Shown: one piece after another, positions 34,794 through 43,647 of the stretch
Layout: each line of letters starts with the position of its first letter
How positions within the stretch are numbered: the first letter of the stretch is position 1
Origin: Quatrionicoccus australiensis
Lineage (GTDB): Bacteria > Pseudomonadota > Gammaproteobacteria > Burkholderiales > Rhodocyclaceae
Length of the DNA stretch: 64,000 nucleotides
NCBI RefSeq assembly: GCF_020510425.1
Contig: NZ_JAHBAH010000001.1
Coordinates: forward strand, 2,461,001-2,525,000
Direction: 5' to 3'
Made by a program: the position numbers and the translations under genes
The notes under the pieces: model-generated
Databases searched by the model: none
What the model saw: only the letters and a program-made list of their open reading frames with translations
What the model was told of the DNA's origin: nothing

Positions 34794-35697
34794 CGTTTAC
34801 CGCGGGCGCTTCGCCCCTTCGCCGACCGGGCCGCTGCATTTCGGCTCGCTGGTGGCTGCCGTCGGCAGCTATCTCGATGCGCGCACGCAGGGCGGTGCCT
34901 GGCTGCTGCGCATGGAGGATGTCGATACGACGCGCAACGTGCCGGGCGCGGCCGACAGCATTCTCGCCACGCTTGAGGCTTTCGGCTTCGCCTGGGACGG
35001 TCCGGTGCTCTGGCAGAGCACCCGCCTCGAGGCCTACGCGGCGGCGCTCGAACAGCTGAAAACGGCCGGCCTGGCCTATCCCTGCGCCTGTTCGCGCAAG
35101 GAGATCGCCGACTCGGCCACGCGTCCCGCGGCCGACGGCGGCATGCTCTATTCCGGCACCTGCCGCGCCGGCCTGGCGCCGGGACGGGCGGCGCGGGCCT
35201 GGCGCCTGCGCGTTGAAAATGCCGCGATTTCCTTCGTCGACCGGGTACAGGGCCGGCAGGAGCAGCAACTTGCCCGCGACGTCGGCGACTTCGTGCTGCG
35301 CCGCGCTGACGGCCTGTTCGCCTACCAGTTGGCGGTGACGGTCGACGACGATTTTCAGGGCATTTCCGACATCGTGCGCGGCGCCGACCTGCTCGCCTCG
35401 ACGCCGCGCCAGATCTGGCTGCAGCGCTGTCTCGGCTTTGCCACGCCGGCTTACGCGCATCTGCCGGTGGCAAGCAACGCGGCCGGAGAGAAATTGTCGA
35501 AGCAGACGCTGGCGCCGGCGCTCGACTCCGCGACTGCAGCGGCCAGCCTGTGCGCCGCCCTGCGTTTTCTCGGCCAGCCGGTGCCGGCCGAGCTGGCGCG
35601 GGCATCCGTGCCGGAAGTCTGGGCCTGGGCTTTTGCCCATTGGTCGTTTGCGGCCTTGCCGCGCACGCCGTCTATTGTTCCGGCGGCTCCGGGCTGA
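34786..35697 (+). CDS. gluQ: Glutamyl-Q tRNA(Asp) synthetase
   Basis: 303 residues from ATG 34786. It is a truncated glutamyl-tRNA synthetase that glutamylates queuosine in tRNA-Asp. The catalytic core is present: GRFAPSPTGPLHFGSL (HIGH-type), RMEDVDTTR, a zinc-type CACSRKEI...YSGTCR, and KLSKQ (KMSK-type). The C-terminal anticodon-binding domain of true GluRS is missing, as expected. Its 3' end overlaps the oppositely oriented clsB end by 26 bp. Confidence 0.93.
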   Translation: MNSVYRGRFAPSPTGPLHFGSLVAAVGSYLDARTQGGAWLLRMEDVDTTRNVPGAADSILATLEAFGFAWDGPVLWQSTRLEAYAAALEQLKTAGLAYPCACSRKEIADSATRPAADGGMLYSGTCRAGLAPGRAARAWRLRVENAAISFVDRVQGRQEQQLARDVGDFVLRRADGLFAYQLAVTVDDDFQGISDIVRGADLLASTPRQIWLQRCLGFATPAYAHLPVASNAAGEKLSKQTLAPALDSATAAASLCAALRFLGQPVPAELARASVPEVWAWAFAHWSFAALPRTPSIVPAAPG

Positions 35698-36883
35698 GGC
35701 CCGGCGTTTCCTCGTCGGCTCGCCAGTGGCGCGGGCCGTAGCCGGTCAGGCCGACCAGCAGGCGGACCATGCCGTAACTCAGCCAGCGCAGCAGCCGGGA
35801 GTGAAAGGGCTGGCGGGCAAAGCCGTCGGCCAGCACCTCGCGGGCGCCGTCGGCGAGAGCGGTGTTCAGGCTGGCGCGCAATTCATTGGCAAAACCGGCG
35901 TCGCGCACGAAGAGATTGGCTTCCTTGGCGAGCAGCAGGCTGAACGGGTCGATGTTGGAGGAGCCGACCGTCGCCCACTCGCCGTCGATGACCGCCACCT
36001 TGGCATGCATGAAGCTCTTTTCGTACTCGAAGATGCGGATGTTGCTTTCCAGCACGGCCACGTAGAGCGCCTGCGTCGCGAAGCGCAGCAGCGGGTGGTC
36101 GGTCTTGCCCTGGAGCAGGACGGTGACCTTGACGCCGCGCCGCGCCGCTGCCTGCAGTGCCCGCCCGAAGCGCAGCCCGGGCAGGAAATAGGCATTGGCG
36201 ATCAGGATTTCGTGCTGCGCGTCGTTGATCGCCGCGATGTAGGCATTGAGGATGTCGTTGCGATGCCGGATGTTGTCGCGGATCAGGAAGGTCGCCGCCT
36301 GCGTCCCGGCCGCTGTGCAGCAGGCGTTGAGCGGCGCGGCGAGGCGCAGGCGGCGCTTGAGATTGACCCAGGCGACGATTTCCCAGAGGCGGCGCACGGC
36401 ATGGTGCACTTGCTCGAGAACCGGCCCTTCGATACGCACCGCGTAGTCGTAGCGCGGCCGCATCTCGTCCGGCGCGTTGTTGTCGTCGACGATGTTGATG
36501 CCGCCGACGAAGGCGATGCGCGCATCGATCACGACCAGTTTGCGATGCAGGCGGCGCAAGCGATGGCGGCGGAAGTGGAAGGGGCCGATTTCCTTGCGGT
36601 AGAGCATGGCGCGCACCCCTGCGGCGGCCAGGCGCGGCATGAAATCAGTGCTGAAATTGCGCCCGCCGAAGCCGTCGACCGTCACGCTGACCTGAACGCC
36701 GCGTTCGGCGGCGCGACACAGTGCAGCGGCGACGGCATGGCCGACTTCGTCGTCGGCGAAGATGTAGCTTTCGAGATAGATCTCGCTGTGCGCTGCTTCG
36801 ATCTCGGCAAGCAGGGCGGGGAAGTAATCCGCACCCGAGTTGAGCAGCCGCAAGCGGTTGCCCGGGACGAATTCAGTCGGCAT
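35672..36883 (-). CDS. clsB: Cardiolipin synthase B-type phospholipase D protein
   Basis: 403 residues with two PLD motifs: HRKLVVIDARIAFVGG and HAKVAVIDGEWATVGSSN (HxKxxxxD). ClsB makes cardiolipin or related phospholipids from phosphatidylglycerol. The N-terminal membrane helices of ClsA are absent, as in ClsB. Its start overlaps the end of the EEP-family gene by 11 bp, the same order as ybhP-ybhO in E. coli, which supports the assignment. Confidence 0.92.
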   Translation of the reverse strand: MPTEFVPGNRLRLLNSGADYFPALLAEIEAAHSEIYLESYIFADDEVGHAVAAALCRAAERGVQVSVTVDGFGGRNFSTDFMPRLAAAGVRAMLYRKEIGPFHFRRHRLRRLHRKLVVIDARIAFVGGINIVDDNNAPDEMRPRYDYAVRIEGPVLEQVHHAVRRLWEIVAWVNLKRRLRLAAPLNACCTAAGTQAATFLIRDNIRHRNDILNAYIAAINDAQHEILIANAYFLPGLRFGRALQAAARRGVKVTVLLQGKTDHPLLRFATQALYVAVLESNIRIFEYEKSFMHAKVAVIDGEWATVGSSNIDPFSLLLAKEANLFVRDAGFANELRASLNTALADGAREVLADGFARQPFHSRLLRWLSYGMVRLLVGLTGYGPRHWRADEETPGLSPEPPEQ

Positions 36884-37631
36884 GCCTGGTCAGCGAGGCC
36901 GACAGCGCGGCGTGGTCGGAAATGCTCGACCACGGGTGGCCGTGATGCACCTCGGTGCGCACGACCTTGAAGCCGCGGACGTAGATGCGGTCGAGGCGGA
37001 ACATCGGCAGCGCCGCCGGAAAGCTGCGTGCCGGCGTGCCCTTGCTGTTGCTGAAGATCTCGGTCAATTCGAGACGCTGCGCGAGATGGTCGCCGGCCCG
37101 GTTGCGCCAGTCGTTGAAGTCACCGGCAATGATCAGCGGCGCATTCGGTTCGCAACGCTTGTCGAGATAATCGGCCAAGGCGGTGAGCTGGCGCTGGCGC
37201 GAATAGCCGAACAGCGACAGGTGCACGCAGACGCAATGCGCCGCCGGCCCGCTCGGCAGTTCGATGCGGCAATGCAGCAGGCCGCGCTTCTCGAACTGCA
37301 GGTGGGTGACGTCCTGGTTGTGCGAGTGCAGGATGGGAAAGCGCGACAGGATGGCGTTGCCGTGGTGACCGTGGTCGTAAATCATGTTGCGGCCGTAGGC
37401 GCAGTCCGACCAGACATCCTCGGCGAGGAATTCGTGCTGCGGCTCGCCCGGCCAGTTGTCGTGGTTTTCGGCATGACCGAGGTGCAGGCCCTGCACTTCC
37501 TGCAAAAACACGATGTCGGGGTTGAGGTCGCGCAGGCGCTCGCGCAACTCATGCACCATCATCCGCCGGTTGAACTGGGAAAAGCCCTTGTGGATGTTGA
37601 AGGAGGCGACGTGCAGGGCGGGCTGGGTCAT
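36873..37631 (-). CDS. Endonuclease/exonuclease/phosphatase family protein (YbhP-like)
   Basis: 252 residues from ATG 37631. The EEP fold is shown by ASFNIHKG, VFLQEVQ, GNAILSRFPI, VHLSLFGYSRQRQ, IAGDFNDW and SDHAALSA, which carry the Asn, Glu, His/Asp and final His of the metal site. Members hydrolyse phosphodiester bonds in nucleic acids, lipids or inositol phosphates. Its place between nadA and clsB matches the YbhP-ClsB pairing, so a phospholipid-related role is likely. It begins four bases after the nadA stop. Confidence 0.88.
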   Translation of the reverse strand: MTQPALHVASFNIHKGFSQFNRRMMVHELRERLRDLNPDIVFLQEVQGLHLGHAENHDNWPGEPQHEFLAEDVWSDCAYGRNMIYDHGHHGNAILSRFPILHSHNQDVTHLQFEKRGLLHCRIELPSGPAAHCVCVHLSLFGYSRQRQLTALADYLDKRCEPNAPLIIAGDFNDWRNRAGDHLAQRLELTEIFSNSKGTPARSFPAALPMFRLDRIYVRGFKVVRTEVHHGHPWSSISDHAALSASLTRHAD

Positions 37632-37635
37632 CGGC

Positions 37636-38736
37636 TCAGGAAATCGCAAGCATGCGGTCGAGTGCGAGCTTGGCGAGCGCCGTTTCGTGCTCCGACACCT
37701 TGATCGCATTGACCACCTTGCCGTCGACCAGGTTTTCCAGAATCCAGGCCAGGTGCTGCGGATCGATGCGCTGCATGGTCGAACACATGCAGACGGTGGT
37801 TGCCATGAACTGGACGATCTTGTTCTGCGGCAGCACTTCCTTGGCCAGGCGGTCGACCAGGTTGAGTTCGGTGCCGACCAGCCAGCGTGTGCCTTCCGGC
37901 GCTTCCTTGATGATCTTGACGATGTATTCGGTCGAACCAACGTAATCGGAAGCGGCGCAGACTTCGAAATTGCATTCCGGGTGGGCGATCACCTTGCCTT
38001 CCGGGTACTTGGCGCGGAAAGCGTCGATGTGCGCCTTCTGGAACATCTGGTGCACCGAACAGTGGCCCTTCCAGAGCAGGATCTTCGCCTTCTTGATCTG
38101 GGCCGGGGTCAGGCCGCCGAGTTCGAGGTCCGGATCCCAGACGACCATCTCGTCCATCGGAATGCCCATGTTGTGGCCGGTCCACCGGCCGAGATGCTGG
38201 TCGGGGAAGAACAGCACCTTGGGGCGGCGTTCGAAGGCCCATTTGGCGATGGTGCCGGCGTTCGACGAGGTACAGACGATGCCGCCGTGTTCGCCGCAGA
38301 AGGCTTTGAGATCGGCTGCCGAGTTGATGTAGGTGACCGGGGTGATTTCCTCTTCGGCATTCAACACTTCGTTGAGCTCGCGCCAGCAGCGCTCGACCTT
38401 GGCCAGGTTGGCCATGTCGGCCATCGAACAGCCGGCCGCGAGGTCGGGCAGGATGGCGGTCTGGTGCGGTGCGGTCATGATGTCGGCGACTTCGGCCATG
38501 AAATGCACGCCGCAGAAAATCACGTATTCGGAATCGGTCTGCGAGGCAAGGCGCGACAGCTTCAGCGAGTCGCCGGTCAGGTCGGCGTGCTGGTAGATGT
38601 CGGCGCGCTGGTAGTGATGGCAGAGGATGACCGCCTTCTTGCCGAGCTTGGCGCGGGCAACGCGGATGCGTTCCTGGCAGGCTTCATCGGACAGGTTGTT
38701 GAAGGGGGCGAATACGAGGGGCTGATCGGCTTGCAT
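37636..38736 (-). CDS. nadA: Quinolinate synthase
   Basis: 366 residues from ATG 38736. NadA condenses iminoaspartate with dihydroxyacetone phosphate to quinolinate in NAD synthesis, using a [4Fe-4S] cluster. Expected cysteine regions are present (AAGCSMADM, IVCTSSNAG, TVCMCSTMQRI), with VILCHHYQRADIYQHAD and IAHPECNFEVC. The gene leads a minus-strand operon with the YbhP-like gene and clsB. The start codon is 54 bp from the divergent CHAT gene. Confidence 0.95.
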   Translation of the reverse strand: MQADQPLVFAPFNNLSDEACQERIRVARAKLGKKAVILCHHYQRADIYQHADLTGDSLKLSRLASQTDSEYVIFCGVHFMAEVADIMTAPHQTAILPDLAAGCSMADMANLAKVERCWRELNEVLNAEEEITPVTYINSAADLKAFCGEHGGIVCTSSNAGTIAKWAFERRPKVLFFPDQHLGRWTGHNMGIPMDEMVVWDPDLELGGLTPAQIKKAKILLWKGHCSVHQMFQKAHIDAFRAKYPEGKVIAHPECNFEVCAASDYVGSTEYIVKIIKEAPEGTRWLVGTELNLVDRLAKEVLPQNKIVQFMATTVCMCSTMQRIDPQHLAWILENLVDGKVVNAIKVSEHETALAKLALDRMLAIS

Positions 38737-38790
38737 TGGATTCTTTTCGAAGGTTAAGCTGCCAGAACGACGGCGCCTAGGAGAGGCAAC

Positions 38791-41700
38791 ATGCTTGGGG
38801 AAAGATTCTATCATCGCTGTTTCGCTGCCATGCTGCTGGCTGCCGGGTTGGGTGTCCAGGCTGGGGAGCCGGTGGGCGAGGCCGGCGTCGATGAAGCGGC
38901 GATCCGGCCGCCGCCGCGCTCGATCAATGACATCACGCGGATGCTGGCCGACTACCGGCAAAACGACGATCTGCTGCGCAAGTTGCGCGCCGTGGCCGAA
39001 GCGCCGGTGCCGCAAGGCGAGGATCGCAAGCAGTTGTTCGACTTCTACTGGCGGCGCGCCCAAGCGGCAGCGGAATTGGGCCAGGTGCAGCAGCAGATAG
39101 ATGATCTGACGCTTGCCATCCAGCATGGGCAAAGCGGTGATCCGGAGTTTTCCCGTGCCATGCGCGGCCTGGCCCAGGCCGAGCGCCTGGGCGGCAATTT
39201 CCTGTCGGCGCAGCGCTATGCCGAGGAAGCGCTCAAGCACGTGCCGCAGAACAATCAGGGGCAACTGATTGGCGCCTATGGGCAGATGGTGGGGATGGCG
39301 TCGCAGATCGGCGATTTCGAGATGGCGAAGCAGAGTCTCGACAAACTTGAGGCAACGCTCAACTCACTCCGGCCCAGCAAGAGCTGGACGAGCCGTTCGC
39401 ATTTCTGGTTGAGTTCCTACGAGAAGGCGCGCGGCGAATATTTTGCCATGGCCGGCAAGACGGTCGAGGCCGTAGCGGCTTTTCGCAAGAGCCAACGGGA
39501 AAACCAGCTGGCCTTGGCCGATTTGCCGGCGCTGCGGGCGGCTGGTCGCGATGCGCCGTCGCCGGAAGGAATGCAGCAGTCGGCCGAGGGGCTGGAGCGC
39601 AGCCTGGCGCAAGTACTGCTCAATCAGGGCAAGCTGGTCGAGGCCGAGGCGATGGCGCGGTCGGCGATCGAACACACGCTGAAGCGGGCCGGCCGCTCGT
39701 CGCCCGATGTGGCGCGCGGTCTGCGCGTGCTGGCCAGTGTCATCGCCGAGCAGGGACGTTACGCCGAGTCGGCCAAGCTCTCCGAGGCGGCGCTGGAGAC
39801 GGTGCTGGCCAGCGGTGCAGCGCCGCATTCGCTGGCTGTCCTCGGCGCCTTGCGCGCCAACCTGGCGGCGCAGGTCGCGCTGGGCAACGATGCCAAGGCG
39901 CTGCAGTTTTACGAACGCATCAGGAAGGCGGCCGAGCACACCCCGGAACTCGAGGCACAGGTGGCACGCGGTGATCTTGACGTGGTCCAGGCCTATCTGC
40001 GCAGCGGCAAGCCCGAACTGGCCGAGCGCATGGCGTCCGAGATGCTGGAACGGACGCGCAAGCAGATGGGCGAAAAGGCCTTGCGTACCTCGGAAATTCG
40101 CGCTTTCTACGCGATGGCGCTGGCTGATCAGGGCAACCGGGTGACGGCGCTGGCGGCCTTCCGTCAGGCCCTGCCGGTGCTGGTCGAGCGCCTGCGCAGC
40201 GACAGCGAGGCGGAAACCGGCAGCCTGCGCCGGCAGCAGCGCCTGATCGGCATTCTCGAACGCTACATCCGCCTGCTCGCCGACATGCAGGGCACGGCCA
40301 GCCTGCCGGATGGCTTCGATGCCGCCAACGAGGCTTTCGTGATGGCCGACCTGGCGCGTGGCAGTTCGGTGCAGCGGGCGTTGACCCGCAGTGCGGCGCG
40401 CGCCTCGATCAGCGACCCCGATCTCGCCCAGCTGGCGCGTGACGAACAGGACGCGCAACGGCGCAGCAATTCCCTCAACGATCTGCTCAGCCAGTTGTTG
40501 TCGGCCTCGCCGGAACAGCAACTGCCCGCCATCCAGGCCAAGATCCGGGCCGACATCGAGAGTCTCAAACAGACGCGGAGCCGGCTCAAGAAGGAGATCA
40601 GCCAGCGTTTCCCGGAATATGCCCGCCTGGTCGATCCGCCACCGGTCAACATGCTGGAAGTGAGCAAAATGCTGCATCCGGGCGAAGTGATGCTGTCCTG
40701 GTATTTCGGCCAGAAAGGCGCGCAGGTCTGGGCCATCGCCGCCGACGGGCGCAGCCGCTTTGCCGCCTTGCCGACCGATCAGGCGAAGATGGCGGCCGCC
40801 GTTGCCAGGCTGCGCCGGGCGCTCGATGCCGAGGCACCGACCGTCGAGCAGATTCCGGCCTTTGACACGGTGCTGGCGCATCAGCTTTACCAGGACTTGT
40901 TCGGGCCGGTCGCCGAGTTGCTGCACGGGGCGACGACGCTGCTCGCCGTGCCGCACGGCGAGCTGGGCCAGTTGCCGCTCTCCCTGCTGATCACTGCGCC
41001 GACGCCGCAACCGGCGAAGGGCGGGGTGATCTTTGCCGGCTATCGCCAGGTGCCCTGGCTGATGCGCCAGGTAGCGGTGGCGCAACTGCCGTCGGTGACG
41101 GCGCTGGCCAGCCTGCGCCGCTTGCCGCCGGGGGCGGCCGACCGGCTTCCGTTCATCGGTTTCGGCGATCCTTACTTCAGCGAGGAGCAGGCGAGCGAAG
41201 CCGACAAAATGGCGACAAAAAAGGCGTCGACCGTGCAGGTGGCGATGCGCGGCCTACCGTTGCAACGGCGTAACGTCCCTCGTACCCAGGCGGTCGACTC
41301 CGCCGAACTGGCCCTTTTGCCGCGCCTGCCCGATACCGCCGAGGAGATTCGCGAGATTGCCAAGGCGCTCGGCGCCGATCCGGCGCGCGATATTTTCCTC
41401 AATCAGAGCGCCAGCGAAAAAACGGTTTTTGCCGCCAACCTGGCCAACCGCCGGGTCGTCATGTTTGCCACGCACGGCCTGGTGCCCGGGGAACTGAATG
41501 GCCTGAGCCAGCCGGCGCTCGCCCTGAGCGCACCGGGTGTCAGTGGCGGCAGCGGCGATGGCCTGCTCACCCAGGAAGAAATCCTCTCGCTCAAGCTCAA
41601 TGCCGACTGGGTCGTGCTCTCAGCCTGCAATACGGCGGCCGGCGAAGGCTCGGGCAGCGAAGCGGTATCGGGTCTCGGGCGTGCCTTTTTCTATGCCGGA

Positions 41701-41937
41701 GCGCGCGCCCTGCTGGTTTCCAACTGGCCGGTGGAAACCGAGGCGGCGCGCGGCCTGATGACCGACCTGTTCCGCCGGCAGTCGGCTGACCATGCGCTGG
41801 GCAAGACCGAGGCGCTGCGCCAGGCGATGCTCGGCATGGTGGACGGCCCCGGCAAGCTGGACGGCAAGACGGGCAAGCCGCTTTTCAGTTATGCTCACCC
41901 GCTGTTCTGGGCCCCCTTTGTCCTGGTGGGCGATTGA
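38791..41937 (+). CDS. Secreted TPR-CHAT caspase-like protease protein
   Basis: 1,048 residues. A signal peptide (MLGERFYHRCFAAMLLAAGLGVQAG) puts it outside the cytoplasm. About 600 residues of TPR-like helical repeats follow (LLNQGKLVEAEAMARSAIEHT; VLASVIAEQGRYAESAKLSEAAL), then a coiled coil and a C-terminal CHAT domain. The caspase-type dyad is visible as His 895 in FATHGLVPG and Cys 946 in LSACNTAAGEG, with GLGRAFFYAGARALLVSNWPV after it. CHAT proteases such as those in type III-E CRISPR complexes cleave specific partners. GGAGAGG precedes the start. Two further genes follow closely and may be partners. Confidence 0.9.
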   Translation: MLGERFYHRCFAAMLLAAGLGVQAGEPVGEAGVDEAAIRPPPRSINDITRMLADYRQNDDLLRKLRAVAEAPVPQGEDRKQLFDFYWRRAQAAAELGQVQQQIDDLTLAIQHGQSGDPEFSRAMRGLAQAERLGGNFLSAQRYAEEALKHVPQNNQGQLIGAYGQMVGMASQIGDFEMAKQSLDKLEATLNSLRPSKSWTSRSHFWLSSYEKARGEYFAMAGKTVEAVAAFRKSQRENQLALADLPALRAAGRDAPSPEGMQQSAEGLERSLAQVLLNQGKLVEAEAMARSAIEHTLKRAGRSSPDVARGLRVLASVIAEQGRYAESAKLSEAALETVLASGAAPHSLAVLGALRANLAAQVALGNDAKALQFYERIRKAAEHTPELEAQVARGDLDVVQAYLRSGKPELAERMASEMLERTRKQMGEKALRTSEIRAFYAMALADQGNRVTALAAFRQALPVLVERLRSDSEAETGSLRRQQRLIGILERYIRLLADMQGTASLPDGFDAANEAFVMADLARGSSVQRALTRSAARASISDPDLAQLARDEQDAQRRSNSLNDLLSQLLSASPEQQLPAIQAKIRADIESLKQTRSRLKKEISQRFPEYARLVDPPPVNMLEVSKMLHPGEVMLSWYFGQKGAQVWAIAADGRSRFAALPTDQAKMAAAVARLRRALDAEAPTVEQIPAFDTVLAHQLYQDLFGPVAELLHGATTLLAVPHGELGQLPLSLLITAPTPQPAKGGVIFAGYRQVPWLMRQVAVAQLPSVTALASLRRLPPGAADRLPFIGFGDPYFSEEQASEADKMATKKASTVQVAMRGLPLQRRNVPRTQAVDSAELALLPRLPDTAEEIREIAKALGADPARDIFLNQSASEKTVFAANLANRRVVMFATHGLVPGELNGLSQPALALSAPGVSGGSGDGLLTQEEILSLKLNADWVVLSACNTAAGEGSGSEAVSGLGRAFFYAGARALLVSNWPVETEAARGLMTDLFRRQSADHALGKTEALRQAMLGMVDGPGKLDGKTGKPLFSYAHPLFWAPFVLVGD

Positions 41938-41949
41938 GAGGAGTAGCAA

Positions 41950-42387
41950 ATGTCGACATTGAAAACGATGGGTGCCGGCCTGGCTGGTTTGCTGTTTGCC
42001 CTTTCGGCCGAGGCCGTGACCCTGATCAAGGCCGAAGAGGCCAAGTTGCCGGCCGGGGCCGGTGTGCTGGCGACGCGCGGCATCACGCGCGGGCCGGCGA
42101 TCAAGGTATTGACGCCCGATCTGGCCAATCTCAGTTCGCCCTTCGATCTGAAGGTGGCCTTTGAAGCCCGTGGCGGCGCCAAGATCGATCCGGCCGCCAC
42201 CAAGGTGATCTATCTCAAGGCTAAACCGGTCGACCTGCTGCCGCGGGTCAAAACCGGCCTGAGCGAAAACGGTCTCGACCTGCCCGGTGCCGAAACGCCA
42301 CCCGGCGAACACCAGATCCAGATCATCGTGCAGGACACCGAAGGGCGGAGCAGCCAGGTCGTCATGACGCTCAACGTGCTCAAGTAA
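41950..42387 (+). CDS. Small secreted protein downstream of the CHAT gene
   Basis: 145 residues with a signal peptide ending ALSAEA and a beta-rich mature part (IKVLTPDLANLSSPFDLKVAFEARGG...VIYLKAKPVDLLPRVK...HQIQIIVQDTEGRSSQVVMTLNV). No family is recognised, though the last part resembles an Ig-like or cadherin-like strand pattern. It starts 12 bases after the CHAT stop with GAGAGGAG as ribosome site, and is immediately followed by the zinc-ribbon membrane protein gene. A periplasmic partner or target of the CHAT protease is a reasonable guess. Confidence 0.72.
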   Translation: MSTLKTMGAGLAGLLFALSAEAVTLIKAEEAKLPAGAGVLATRGITRGPAIKVLTPDLANLSSPFDLKVAFEARGGAKIDPAATKVIYLKAKPVDLLPRVKTGLSENGLDLPGAETPPGEHQIQIIVQDTEGRSSQVVMTLNVLK

Positions 42388-43143
42388 ATGAAGTGTCCGT
42401 ACTGCGCTTCGGAAATCGCTGACGAGGCACTGGTCTGCGCCGTTTGCCGGCGCGATCTTTTCCTGGTCAAACCGCTGCTGGAGCGCATTGCCGATCTGGA
42501 GGCGCAGCTCGCGGCGCGGCCTGCGCCCGCCGAGTCGGTGGTTGCGGCAGGCGACGCCGTTGGCGCGCCAGCCATCGAAGCCGTGCCGGCCGCTCCTGTG
42601 CGCGCCTTGCCGACGGCGCTGGTCTGCCTGTTGTTGCCGCTGCTGCTCCTTTTGCTCGGGCATTGGTTGCTGGTGTTTGTCTACGATGCCAAGGTGCTTT
42701 ACCTGCGGGTCTTTGCCTTGCTGCTGCCGCTGCCCTTCGGCTTTTTCTTCGCCCGGGCCAGTCGTTTGAGCTTGCTACCCGGCGTCCTGCTGGCTTTTCT
42801 GGTCGCGCTGCTCGCCGTGTTCGGCATGAGTGCGATCACCGCCCTGATCGATCAGGTTCCGCTCCTGCCGCAGGATGCTGTCGAAGTCCGCGAGTTCGTC
42901 GAATTTGCCGCCAGCATCGGCCTCAGTTTCATCACCGGTCTCTGGCTGTATCACTGGCTTGAGCAGCGCATCCACAAGCGGCAGGATGCGCTTCAACGCC
43001 TGCGGGCTGCCGGTGTCAGCGGTCTGGGCAGTGGTGTGCTGACCGAGTCGCTGACCCGCTGGAGCGATCTGGGAAGTGCAGCCGTCGCGCTATGCACGAC
43101 GGCAATGTCGATTTACACCGGTCTGAAGAGCCTGGGCGGCTGA
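42388..43143 (+). CDS. Zinc-ribbon membrane protein
   Basis: 251 residues. The N-terminal zinc ribbon is CPYC...CAVC (residues 3-6 and 17-20). A helical linker with Ala/Pro follows, and then four hydrophobic segments between about 75 and 195 (ALVCLLLPLLLLLLGHWLLVFVY; VFALLLPLPFGFFFARA; LLPGVLLAFLVALLAVFGMSAI; SIGLSFITGLWLYHWL). The gene begins directly at the stop of the previous gene (TAAATG), so the three-gene unit is translationally coupled. No named family; probably an inner-membrane component working with the CHAT protein. Confidence 0.75.
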   Translation: MKCPYCASEIADEALVCAVCRRDLFLVKPLLERIADLEAQLAARPAPAESVVAAGDAVGAPAIEAVPAAPVRALPTALVCLLLPLLLLLLGHWLLVFVYDAKVLYLRVFALLLPLPFGFFFARASRLSLLPGVLLAFLVALLAVFGMSAITALIDQVPLLPQDAVEVREFVEFAASIGLSFITGLWLYHWLEQRIHKRQDALQRLRAAGVSGLGSGVLTESLTRWSDLGSAAVALCTTAMSIYTGLKSLGG

Positions 43144-43147
43144 CCGC

Positions 43148-43600
43148 TCAGCCCTGTACCCAGGGCAGACCGGCATGGCGCCAGCCGCCGACGGTATTGC
43201 GATGGCCGCTGGCATCCTTGTCGCCCTCGAAGCCTTCGAGGATGTTGTAACAGTCGCCGTAGCCGTGCTCGGTGGCGAGCTGCGCCGCACCGTCGGAGCG
43301 GGCGCCGCTGCGGCAGAGGAACATGACCAGCGCTTCACGGTCGACCTGGCGCTGCAGTTCGGCCAGGAAGTTCGGATTGCGCACGCCGCCCGGATACTGG
43401 TTCCACTCGATCTCGACGGCGTTGGGGACGCGGCCGACCCAGTCCCATTCGGCCCGGGTGCGGACGTCGACCAGCCTGGCGCCGGGGGCGAGACGGAGCA
43501 GGTCGTGCGCTTCGGCCGGGGTCAGGGCGCCCTTGTAGGGCAGGCCGAGCGCCTTGGCGCGCTCGCAGGCGAGGTTGATGATCTCGGTCAGTTTTCCCAT
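43148..43600 (-). CDS. Rhodanese-like sulfurtransferase domain protein
   Basis: 150 residues from ATG 43600. A single rhodanese domain: LVDVRTRAEWDWVGRVPNAVEIEW and active-site loop CRSGARSDGAA, where the cysteine carries a persulfide during sulfur transfer. No signal peptide is present. It is convergent with the zinc-ribbon membrane gene and divergent from the CDF transporter gene (48 bp between starts). Confidence 0.9.
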   Translation of the reverse strand: MGKLTEIINLACERAKALGLPYKGALTPAEAHDLLRLAPGARLVDVRTRAEWDWVGRVPNAVEIEWNQYPGGVRNPNFLAELQRQVDREALVMFLCRSGARSDGAAQLATEHGYGDCYNILEGFEGDKDASGHRNTVGGWRHAGLPWVQG

Positions 43601-43647
43601 GGTCTTTTGATTGCCTGAAGTTGGTCCTAACAGTATAAGGTAGAGGC

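Noticed and set aside
36873..37940. A longer N-terminus for the YbhP-like protein (start 37940)
   Set aside because: The added 103 residues are a shadow of nadA; the fold begins at the ATG at 37631, four bases after the nadA stop.
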